A stretch of DNA of 64,000 bases from assembly GCA_025602915.1 (NCBI GenBank), contig JAHLJZ010000086.1, positions 1 through 64,000 on the forward strand, written 5' to 3'. Source of the stretch: Paraphysoderma sedebokerense. Lineage: Eukaryota > Blastocladiomycota > Physodermatomycetes > Physodermatales > Physodermataceae. Of the stretch, positions 12,101-21,898 are shown piece by piece (position 1 is the stretch's first letter; the number at the start of each line of letters is the position of its first letter). Position numbers and translations under genes: made by a program. Below the pieces are notes generated by a model, which was given only the letters and a program-made list of their open reading frames with translations, searched no databases and was not told the origin of the DNA.

Positions 12101-14690
12101 CTCACCTCATAGACCATTCATCCGTCATATCCGGACCGCAAGTAAATCGATCGAATCCGAAGGCGTTCAAACCGCCTTCATCCACTTCATCGACGCTGGA
12201 AACTGGTTTAGAGTCATTTAGAAATGAAGCGGTTGATTTATGTGAAGAAACTATAACAGAGTTCACGCTAAACGAAGATCAAGCTGCAGTGTTACGGAAA
12301 TTTGCACTCTCCTTGGTCGACGGTGCAACCAATGGCGATGGTCCTTTGGTGTTAGTCCATGGTTTGGATCCATCATTGGTTCGGAAACTTGTAAATTTGC
12401 TTTATTCACAGAAGTACCATAGGTGTTTTTGGCTCCGGGAAATCTTATCTCTTGACCGTTCTCATTGTTTACTATGATCGACTGATAAAGTCGCTCAATA
12501 TCGCCTGGAACAAAATACAACGCATCCTTGTCGCAAGCAATACGAATGTCGCAGTTGACAGAATTTTATGTGGGCTTGTCGACCTCGGTTTCGATGAATT
12601 TGTTAGGGTTGGAAGGTATAGGTCTACATACTCAAGTTGTGTCCGAAAGACAATTACTAATAGTTTATGTTAAAATTAGCTTGAAAAAGATCTCAAAACG
12701 GATCCTTCCGTACACGGCTCAAATGAAGCAAAGCGAGGATTTAAAGGAGTTGAAATCAATGTTGAATGATGAGAGTTTATCTGACGCTGAGAAATCGTAT
12801 GCGGTCATTCGTAGTTGAAAGATTTGACGGCATCTAAGTTTGCATTTACCCATAGGTCGATTCAAACGACAATTAAACGGTTTAAGGCAAATGAGAACAA
12901 GGATACCGTGTCGAAAGCACTGATTGTTGGGTAGGAATTCGCTTTGAACAGCTTTCATCGTCAGAATAAGTGTTGATGTCAGACTTTTTTTTTCGTAGGG
13001 CGACCTGCATGGCCTGTACGTTTGATGTGTTCTCAGATTCGAAATTTGGAATTGTCATTTTAGATGAGTGTTCTCAGGTAACCCTATGTGACGTTCATCT
13101 AGTAACTAGCTTAGTTCACTCATGCTCTCGCCACAGATGACAGAACCTTGTTCTCTACTTCCCTTGAGATTTGGTTGTCGTCGCCTGGTTTGTTAAACAA
13201 CTCTTGATTTCCATTAATTGCATGCTTGACTTATGATCGATCTTAATTTAGATTTCTGTCGGTGATCCACTCCAACTTCCACCTACAATTGAAACGTCCT
13301 GTTCACACGAGCACAACCTTGAACGAACCCTTTTTACTCGGCTCACACTCTCACCTAATAATATCAGCCCTATTTTGCTTCGAACACAATATAGGTGTCA
13401 TCCCACCATCTCAGCCATACCTAATGCTTTATTTTACCAGCATAGACTTTTGAATGGAAAATCCGAATGTGAATTGAACCCTTTGGTCGATGGTTTGCCA
13501 ACATTAAGCTTTGTCGACGTAGACGGTGTGGAACAAAAAGTGAAAGGAGGAAGCTGGGTGAATGAAAGAGAATTAGCAGTGGTTGGCACCACTATTGAGA
13601 AACTGATAGATAAAGGGATCAAAGCGGAGGAGATTGGAGTGATCGCGTTGTGTAAGTTGTCCGCGGTTACTCGATTAAGTTTGCTCAATACCGAATCGCA
13701 TATTGACTGAATGCTACTTCAGACAAAGCACAATCCGATAGAATTCGAACTCACCTCCGTGGATCTGCAACCGAATCATCGTATAAAGGAATTCAGGTAG
13801 GGCGAGCAACCATATTGTTGGTACACTTATGTCATTGCTGACAATAGTTTTGAAGGTCTCCACTGTTGACGCATTCCAAGGTGCCGAAAAATCAGTCATC
13901 ATCGTCTCGTGCACTCGGACTCATTCAATCGGGTTCTCTGACGATACCAAGAGAGTCAATGTGTTACTAACACGAGCCAAGCGTCACTTAATTATCACTG
14001 GATATGGAAGGTTATTGAGAACCAACTCCTTGTGGGGCCGAGTTGTGAATGAATTTTGTGCCAGTATGTCTTCAATTTGACATTTGAAAATATTTATTTA
14101 GAATGGTAAATTTTAACGGACTTATTATAGAAATTCAAAGAGGCGTCATGGATTGCAATAACTTTCTTCGATACCTGGACACTCTAGCGGCGATCAATGA
14201 AAACACTGACCCAGTTTCCGGATTAACGGTTTGTGCTGGTTCCGAAATCGAAGTCACTACCGTGACTCGGAACTCAAAAACCGATGACAAAATCAAAGCT
14301 ATAGGTGCTTTGAGTTCTGACATAACGGAAATGGTGGAGTTCGAGTCTGAAATAGACGATTGTGAAATAAGTATCGAAGTCACTGGATTTGAAGATACAG
14401 AGATACACACAATGTCGACAGACAAACTTCATTTAGAATCGTCAGTAGATAACGGTACGAAAACCGACAAATGTCCCGATACTGGGCTTTTGGAGGTTCA
14501 CGAAAGTGAAAATATAATGAGTTCGGACAATGAATCTGTTCTGTCAACCCTCATAGAGGAATTACCGCCGGACTTCGCTTTATCAAACTTAGAAGTGAAG
14601 GCTACGAACTTGGTCGTTGAAAATTGCTTTCGCACATGTAACGTTGATGAAGACGAAGATGATTTAGAAGGGTTAGATGATTTGGAGTAA
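9185..14690 (+). CDS. ZGRF1: ZGRF1-type SF1 DNA helicase with two DUF2439 modules
   Basis: About 20 short introns. Two N-terminal DUF2439 (Mte1/ZGRF1) modules: FFVVLYTSQKHKKAKTWSDG to RCGNEIEFDRHLIQIE, and FTVLYTHQKQKKAKTWLDG to GDDLEFERFLVTIE. A low-complexity linker follows, then YGKDDIWVVSKSPLF as in animal ZGRF1, and a complete UPF1-like helicase core: motif I HGVFGSGKSYL, Ia ILVASNTNVAVD, II ILDECSQM, III VGDPLQLPPT, IV LLRTQYRCHP, V STVDAFQGAEK, VI RVNVLLTRAKRHL. The C-terminus is acidic. ZGRF1 and yeast Mte1 act in recombination repair: Mte1 binds D-loops with Mph1, and ZGRF1 is a 5'-3' helicase that stimulates RAD51 strand exchange. Joins resolve apparent frame changes (for example the intron 11996-12062 and the one at 12797-12855). 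Confidence 0.9.
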
Positions 14691-15267
14691 ACTCAATTTT
14701 TTCTGGGGTTACATTATATCTCTTCGCTATATCATTTGTATAAAAATTACAATCTCAATGATCATTGTAGAAGCGTTGTCTCGTATTATATGTATATTGT
14801 TTAATGGTGTAGTAACTTATAAGCTGTCCTCAGCGTTCATGTAAAAAGTTGTGCAATGTGGAGATCAACTGTAACAAGCACGGTGACTTAGAAATATTCA
14901 CTCAACACTCAGCATCATGTCTCTTCCATACGCATGTGATAATACAAGAAATATACATTATACAAATCAGTCGATTTAGAATCGCTTTCCCTTACTTTTT
15001 CCGCAAAACAATTAAGCATATCCCATTACTTATCGGTATTTAGATTTTGCTTCGCACCCGATTGGCATCAAGAAAGGATGTAGGTTGATATCAAATACGG
15101 TTATGACTTCCACAGACCAGCCGTTCGACATAGATTTTTTTTACGTAAACATTAATCGCCAATGAATTCAACATAACGTTCTTTCATGGTAACCCCTTTG
15201 CTCGAGCCATATGACGTGTTAAATCACCATACCCGTGTGACAACCGCAACACCTTCCATTTTATTTA
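14691..15267. other. Convergent spacer between helicase and HSF
   Basis: AT-rich, with short non-overlapping open frames only. Expected to contain both 3' UTRs; no gene, repeat or RNA recognised. Confidence 0.5.
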
Positions 15268-17437
15268 CTAATAATCAGCGTCGTCATCGTCACCGGGTTC
15301 ATCGTCTTCAAACAATCCATCTTCCAGCAAACTGTCCGCCTCTTCTATTTCTTTCTTTCCGTAATCACCGTTAACCAAGGTTCCGTTTAATTTCGGCATT
15401 TCAAATCCAGAATTCGTTGGTGAAGTTGAAAAATCAACATTGAAAAACGACGACATATCTTCTCCATTTCGCAGCGTCGTCGGGGCCGTGGAGTCTATAT
15501 TTGACGTTAATAACGGCATTGCCGGCACGGGACCACCAGAAGAAGGAGCTGTGGGTAGCGAAGTCATGATTGATTGATCCAATGGCAGTGAAAGTGGTAA
15601 CGACGTCGGTAAATTCGGTGTTGAGGAAGAAGTATTCTGTAATGCGGCCAATGCTGTAGATGCTAGCGTTGTAGTTGGAAAATCAGCGACGGACGTCATA
15701 GGTAAGGTAGCATTTATAAGAGAAGGTGAAAGGTCAACGGCTGGTAGCAAGGTTTGGTTGAAAGCCGCCAAGGAAGTTGGGGAAGAGGAAGAAATAACAG
15801 ATGGATAAAATGATGAAGGATCATTCGCAAGCAATTGCGCAACGACTTCTTTCGGTTGATGCATACCGTCTATCCCCGCAAACAAGTCTTCTAGACTCAA
15901 ATGCTCTAAATCCTTGACTTCGTGAATCCCGAGGGAATTAGTCATTAACGAATCTAGATTTGATTGCAACTGATCGATATTTTTCTGAACATGTTCGACT
16001 GACGTGGTGGTATTATTTAAATTAGAGGTCGTCGTTCCAAGATTGTTGGTGACAGTAGAAAGAGCGGGATCTGTAGGCGCAGGTAGCGGGATGAATGAAG
16101 TTGCGGAGGTGCCGGCAGTGGGAATAGTAATGAGTGCTGAAGTGGTCGTTGGATCAAGAACTGGAGTGGTTATCGTATCAAATGCTGTAGAGTGAATTAT
16201 TGGTAAATCAGGGACTTCCACTGTGAGTTCATAAAAGAGAATATTAGCAACAGCCCAGAAACAGCAGGGTTTAAAATACTTACATATTGGTGGTTGATTT
16301 GATGTCGGAGTGGTTGCGGATGGCAATTGTGTAATGGTAGCTGTAGGAAGGTCATCGCCCTCGTCTTCTGAAGATGACTGCTGAAAATCTAGTAACTTCC
16401 TTTTCTTATTTTGAATAGCCTTGGGTTTTCCTTCACTTGAAAAGACCGATGCCAAAAACCTCAGAATTTTGTCTATCGTCTCCTGCTGTTTGTTGTATCT
16501 TTCTCTCGTGGATACTAATTCTTGCCAGAGAACTTGATTATCCCGCTGAATGTTTTTCAAATCCGACGAAATCGTAATCTGATGTCGTTTTATAGTGGCA
16601 ATTTCGGACAGGAAATGACCAATATCTAACCCGTCCCCTTTCTCGTCTGCATCTTTGCCTTTTTTCCTGGTTACCAAGCATAAAAGGTCTGGCTGATTCC
16701 GCTGAAAATGTGGATTGGTGAATTCCCATTGTTCACTGTCAGCGTCTGATACCAATACACCTTGGTTCAAGTGCGGTACTTTGTGGAAGCCGTACATATT
16801 GAGTTGTCGAACGAACGAGGAAAAATTATTGTGCTTGAAAAACCGTGGGAGCAACTCCTTAGCAAATTCCTCCTGGTTGAGCACTATATTTGCAGCGACA
16901 AAAGAGGTCAGAATGCATGTACAAAGGATAAACGAAGGATGTTAAAAAAGGATAGATTGGGCATAAATACCTAAGAAGCTCATTCCGTCATCGGACCAAC
17001 GTATTAGCTGATCAGTTGATGAATCGTTTACCATCCTACAATATATCAATTCATTGGAAGAATATGATTATTAGCTAAAAAATACTCTCAATCTGATTAA
17101 ATTTTTAGGCAAGGTCAACTGTTGAGCGACCGGATTTCTCTGAACTATCATTTCTGCAATCTACAGGAGATGATAGAGATTCATACCGATAGAGCTTATT
17201 CAGAAAAGCAGGCACATTTTTCGCAGCTGCTAAACTCGGCCTTGTCAGATTAGTGGAACTAATAGGATTGACTACTGACTGACTGGTCACTCCGATGAGG
17301 GAGGGAGCAGGAACAGTAGAGATAGTTGGTGGAGGAGCTGGGACGGCAATTGCAGTCGAAGAGGTCGACGATGCAGATGAGGAGGTGGTTTTCCTGCGAC
17401 GCTTTGAGCCGACCGTTTTCATGGCAGCTTTACTCAT
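15268..17437 (-). CDS. HSF1: Heat shock transcription factor (HSF)
   Basis: The DNA-binding domain is assembled from three exons: NVPAFLNKLYR, MVNDSSTDQLIRWSDDGMSF, then EFAKELLPRFFKHNNFSSFV and RQLNMYGFHKVPH with the recognition helix. It is followed by the heptad-repeat trimerisation region (IATIKRHQITISSDLKNIQR to QETIDKILRFL) and a basic KKRKLLDF stretch, a likely nuclear signal. The C-terminal 350 residues are Ser/Thr/Pro-rich with hydrophobic patches (LEHLSLEDLFAGID) and an acidic end, as expected of an activation domain. HSFs bind arrays of nGAAn; such an array lies upstream of the sHSP-LEA gene at 62199. The 63-base intron at 16221-16283 has no stop and is a multiple of three, so an isoform with 21 extra residues is possible. 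An in-frame Met at 17572 is an alternative start. Confidence 0.93.
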
Positions 17438-17581
17438 ACGTAGTGGGATGATGGTAGTCAGATAAGAGGCAGAGATGGTGCGATGATTTGATGTGGGAGG
17501 AATGATGAATGCGGGAATTGGGTTTTTGTTTGGACAGCGAGGGAGTCTGGTTGCAGCTGTGTTGCGCCACACTTGGTTTTA

Positions 17582-17593
17582 TGTCACGTGACA
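17582..17593. promoter_or_regulatory. Palindromic E-box upstream of HSF
   Basis: TGTCACGTGACA, a perfect 12-base palindrome with a CACGTG core, lies 145 bases upstream of the chosen HSF start. CACGTG is the site for basic helix-loop-helix factors such as Cbf1 or USF. Binding here is inference. Confidence 0.4.
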
Positions 17594-17681
17594 CGGGATA
17601 CGCTCTTTCTGTGGCTTTGTTCCTTACAATTCCACATCCTTACATCATTACATGCTACGCAACATCTCATCAATACATACT

Positions 17682-18206
17682 CTATTCCTCTTTTTGCACT
17701 ACACTTGCGAGTATAGCTGTGCATCTTGTGGGATAGTGTGCACGGCTCAGAACTTCAGAAGAGGATGTGTGATGTGAGTTGTCGCCCCTTGCCCTTATGT
17801 GGACCTGCGGACATTCGACACGCTCAACTGCTTCCATTCCTTTCCATTTCGTTCTATTTGTTTCCAAGAGAAAATCGTCAGTCGCATGCTGGTATGCCAT
17901 TACATTATCTGTTGGGCTACTCCCACACAAATGTTGTCGTGTTATTTTTCCATTGCTGCTCTGCAGTTAGATTCTGCAGTGAGAGCTGCTGCGCTCGGGC
18001 GAGAAGTCAATGACATGCATATGCACCTCAGAAGCTTCCAGTTTAATCACAGTCTTCGCATTTGCAATATAGCTATTTGAATCTTTCAATTTCCGCAAAT
18101 TATAGTCTGTTGTCACCCCTCTGTCTAGCTCAGTTATCCGTTCGGTAAAATACGTTGGATTGGGAATTTGGGAAGGAGCTAGTATTGATGTGGTTGACGG
18201 CAGCAT
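17682..18206 (-). CDS. Possible small two-exon gene, unknown product
   Basis: Exon 1 (18206 to about 18037) encodes MLPSTTSILAPSQIPNPTYF and a charged helix-like stretch TERITELDRGVTTDYNLRK. A GAG|GTGCAT donor and CATACCAG acceptor join it in phase 0 to HATDDFLLETNRTKWKGME and a tail that stops at 17682. The first 80 residues look like genuine helical protein; the last 50 are of poorer quality and a further intron is possible. I do not recognise the family; size and helix content would suit a small complex subunit, but that is a guess. It lies in the HSF upstream region. Confidence 0.4.
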
Positions 18207-18645
18207 ACTTATGACGGTGGCGGTCGGCGGATAATCAACCCTGCCACAAGGATTTTAAAGCGGCACTGGGCACAGTCAGACGCAGTTGCTCAACTCTCAA
18301 AATCTGTTGGCGTTTAACGGTTTAACCCACTTGACATAATTTCTGTGCTCCGGCTCGGACTGCCTCAATTGCCTGGCCTTCTCAAATAGTCCACCCTCAA
18401 GCAAATTCACCCCCTCAATGGCTGATCTCCAATTTCATCAACAAATGACCATAACGTCGATATAAACACACAACATGTCGATAACACATTATCTTTCTAG
18501 CTGTACAGAGATTCTTTATTGGACAGTGCTCCCCTTCATAGTTCTTACCTCCCAACCTCAGAGCACATCAAACCTCACTACAGGTTCTGTATGAAGCAGA
18601 AACACCACACATATCACATAATAAACTATGCAGCTTAAAGATTCT
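18207..18645. other. Spacer, no gene seen
   Basis: No supported coding region. A pyrimidine-rich stretch near 18350-18420 is the only compositional feature I see. Confidence 0.4.
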
Positions 18646-18708
18646 CTATCTTGTCCATTTCATACGTGGTATGAACTGCTAAGATCACGTATGAAATGGA
18701 CAAGATAG
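18646..18708. repeat. Long perfect inverted repeat (hairpin)
   Basis: Two 23-base arms, 18646-18668 and 18686-18708, are exact reverse complements (left arm starts CTATCTTGTCC, right arm ends GGACAAGATAG). The loop is 17 bases; a G-T wobble and a T-A pair extend the stem inward to about 25. No coding frame or flanking direct repeat is evident. It lies about 160 bases beyond the pol III terminator of the tRNA-Ser gene. It could be a small MITE remnant, a structured RNA or a transcription-blocking hairpin. Confidence 0.9.
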
Positions 18709-18867
18709 TTTGATCCAAAACGCGAAACACACATTCCAACTCTTGGACATGCCGCGAATCTTTCCTCCATCAGACATAGAATTCAAAAAAATAAAAATAA
18801 AACTTCCAGAAGTGAATATGTGATAATATACTATTACATTCATCCCAAATGAGCCCATGATTAAGGC

Positions 18868-18879
18868 AAAAAATAAAAA
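18868..18879 (-). terminator. Pol III terminator of tRNA-Ser
   Basis: On the minus strand two runs of T (five and six bases, broken by one A) begin 5 bases after the end of the tRNA gene, the usual RNA polymerase III stop signal. Confidence 0.75.
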
Positions 18880-18884
18880 TATTC

Positions 18885-18966
18885 CGACAGCAGCAGGGTT
18901 CGAACCTGCGCGGGCAGAGCCCATAAGATTTCAAGTCTTACTCCTTAACCACTCGGACATGCTGTC
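18885..18966 (-). tRNA. tRNA-Ser (anticodon UGA)
   Basis: The 7-bp acceptor stem pairs GACAGCA with TGCTGTC, with discriminator G at 18885. The D-arm reads TCCGAGTGGTTAAGGA. The anticodon stem TAAGA/TCTTA encloses loop CTTGAAA, giving anticodon TGA. A long variable arm (TGGGCTCTGCCCG) marks it as class II, and the T-arm has GCAGGTTCGAACCCTGC. No intron. A-box and B-box sequences are internal as usual. Confidence 0.97.
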
Positions 18967-19228
18967 TTCAATGGAATTCATGCGTCTAGTAATCCTTGTA
19001 TTTAATATTTTTTTGCCAACATTGCCCATTAAATACTGGTTAACGAACTCACTCCTGCATTGTGACATTGACGGTTCACGTCGATGGTATAGTAAGAACG
19101 CCTTTATGCTTTCATTTGTATTTCACATTGCTTTATTTGGGAGAGTGTCAGAAATATTGTAAATACATACGCAAAAAGACGACAAACGCTAGTCTATTTC
19201 ATTAATTAAAGATCCATGGGAGTGTCTT

Positions 19229-21531
19229 CTACCAACCTCCCCTCCAGTATCCTCTGCCTCGACCTCTACCTCGCCCCCTACCTCGACCTCTACCATACGA
19301 AGCACCAGCACCATAATACCCGTGATCATAATCATACGTGCCATACGTATATTGGCGATCATAGCCGTGTCCTTCGTAGTTGTGTCCGTAATCATAGTTA
19401 TATTGATGATGAGATGGATCGTAGTATCCGGATTGGTCGTAATCTTGGGTATAATTTTGATCCGTGTAATCTTGGGGATTGGCAGAATAATAGTCTTGCT
19501 CCGAGTAGTGGTACTCTGATTCATGTGGCCGAGAATCAGTATGAACCGGAGGCTCCTGCGGCGGTAAATGTTCTTGCTGCGCTACGTCGTCATTGTAGTC
19601 AGGCTTAAGACTGGCAGATGCTTCCAACCCAGCAGATGGATCCAAATCGGCTTCACGATGCGTATTCGCATAGTCTCCCATGTCGTCGTCTTTCGAATTC
19701 CCTGACTGACTTCTACCTTGACTTTCGGCACGAGCATCAATGGATTTGAGAACAGTAGATTTGAGACGTTGCAATTCAGCCATATTATCACCGGTTGCAT
19801 TGGATGAAGCTGTCTTGTCAATTTCGTGCGATGAGGAATGCTGGGAAGGTTTCACATCCTGCCGAAGTGGGTTCGGTGTGTATTCACCGTCCCGTCTGTC
19901 ATATTCTGAACCCGTTCTCGTCCTTATGGGCTCTCTAACTCTGCGTTCGTAGACAAACGGGTACATTATCTTTCGCTTCTTCTTTCTCGACCCATCAGCA
20001 TCAGCATAATCGAGTCGATGTCGATCTTTTACCTCTCCGTCGTTTAATGGCTTCCAGTAAATAGTGGAGATTCGAGGATTGGTAGTGTATCGGTACATAT
20101 TGGGCAAATTGTTATATATTTCAGGTGGTGATCGTGACGGCGGTGGTAGTGAAGAAACTGTACGTTCAGGTTTGACAGTTGGTGGAATCGAAGACACTAT
20201 TGAAGGTGTTATGGAATGTCGTTTCACAGATGTTGTTTCATTGGAACTTTTCGCATCGGGCAATGATGAAAGTAGATCTTGATTTTCGTAGAGGTCACTC
20301 AAATTTTTGTTGGAATACACCTCAACCAAAACTAGCCTCATCTCAGGTCGACCAGCATTATCTGCCCCACTCGAGCTGCCAGTCGCTTGAGTTGGATCGT
20401 AAGTAACCGGTGCATTCACTTTTCGGTAAACAAACACAGCTTTTCTTCCTCTGCCTCTCAACATTTCTTCTCGGTTGAGTAGATTTTGAAAAACTTCGGT
20501 GCGAGCATAATCAATAACTAAAATCTTAGATTGAGGGTTTTGACTTTCTGGCGGAAACTTGATTTGATGACTCAAATGATTTCGAATAGCCACGGCATGT
20601 TCTATGCATGTGTAGGTTGCGAAAGCGTGAGATTTAATATGATTTAGTTTGAGCGAAACCAAGGGAAACTTTTCAGAATCATGCGGTGTCATATTAGGTG
20701 GAGTCGTAAGTATATCGGTAAGATCTTGGACGGTAAAAGGGCCTACAATTCAAATTTGAAAGGATTGTCAATCGAGAGCCGACTCATTGAGGACAGGCTG
20801 TCAAGTAGAGTACGTACGAGTTAAGTTAGCAATAAACAGAGTTGTCGTCGGTTCATGAAGAGATTGAGGTGCAAAAGATTTTGTAAGTGCATCAAAATTT
20901 GCATTCTGTGTGCATTCAATCTGGGAAGAGTCACTATTTTCCCTTGCATTGGCGGATTCTGAATTGTCGTTAGAGTCTGAGTTCAAGATGAGGTCACCCG
21001 TCGTTTGTAAAGTTATGGCATTTCGGTTGCAGTTGTCTATAATTTCAGTAGAGATAGATGATTGAAATGCATGAGAATACAGAATACACTATAACAGAAT
21101 ACCCTTGAATCTATGAATTGGCAAAGGGGAAAAACTACCGCTGTTGTTCTGATCTGCATTACTATTATCTGGTACCGGTGGACTCTGTGTATTGACAGGA
21201 TTATTCGCCCCATTAATTTCAATCTGATTAGTATTGGTAGCATTACGGATTATGGATTCATCACCGTTCGAATCTAGTTGATCATCATCCAGTTTCGGTC
21301 GTTTCGTACTTTCGTTCGAATCGTTGACTTCAGAGCTAGAATCCGACACCTGTAATCGTTTCTTATCATTCTTAAGAGTATCTAATAGGTCGAACGGAGC
21401 AGACGTTTCTTCAGTAACCATGACGCTGTCAATTATATCTGTACGAGGAAGTGGATAGCAGATACGAAGGATGCAAATCAACCTTGTTTATTCAAGTGTG
21501 GCTGAGACTGATCGGCAACTCTATTCACCAT
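19229..21531 (-). CDS. ACIN1: Acinus-like RRM protein (ASAP/PSAP complex subunit)
   Basis: Start at 21531 (MVNRVADQSQ); four exons. A disordered N-terminus leads to an RRM split by an intron: TTTLFIANLTR | PFTVQDLTDILTTPP, IKSHAFATYTCIEHAVAIRN and KILVIDYART. After a linker comes PRISTIYWKPLNDGEVKD, which matches the RNPS1-SAP18 binding (RSB) motif that defines Acinus (animal form APCIYWLPL). The end is a Tyr/Gly/Asp-rich tail closing with about eight RG repeats and WRGGW, a likely disordered RNA-binding or phase-separating segment. Acinus, RNPS1 and SAP18 form the ASAP complex attached to the exon junction complex, regulating splicing. The SAP domain found at the N-terminus of animal Acinus is absent. 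Confidence 0.85.
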
Positions 21532-21898
21532 CAACGGCCAAATCCTTCAACTACCGGCAAGTTGAAAATACAATTCGGAGATATTACTCCAAGTTAGAAT
21601 TTAATACCTTCGGTATATAAAATTTTATATTTGGTTCTTTTATAATCTGGTCGACTTAGTCGCACGAAGAATGAATTCTGCCAAATACATAAATGATGAA
21701 CACAGCTGTAGGATAAACTGCCACACCAAAAATTGTATTACGTATTGTTGAGCTATGCGTTGTCTGTCGCAGAAAGATAATAGATCCCCCCTGAATAGCC
21801 ATCAATTATAATGCAACTGGTTCCAATCACCTCGACCAACCCCAAAAAAATAACTTTTTTGACTGTACTTCCCATTTAAATCATTACAACTCATTTCT
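21532..21898. other. Spacer between Acinus start and PHD-gene end
   Basis: Promoter region of the Acinus gene and 3' UTR of the next gene. AT-rich; no further feature recognised. Confidence 0.45.

Noticed and set aside
11847-12477. Apparent frame change in the helicase gene
   Set aside because: Fully explained by a 67-base intron with GTACTT donor and CTCAG acceptor and a following 59-base intron; the rebuilt protein matches ZGRF1 throughout.
17438-17572. N-terminal extension of HSF from an in-frame Met at 17572
   Set aside because: Composition is unlike HSF starts and the later MSKAAMK start is followed by the Lys/Arg-rich stretch usual before the DNA-binding domain; kept only as an alternative.
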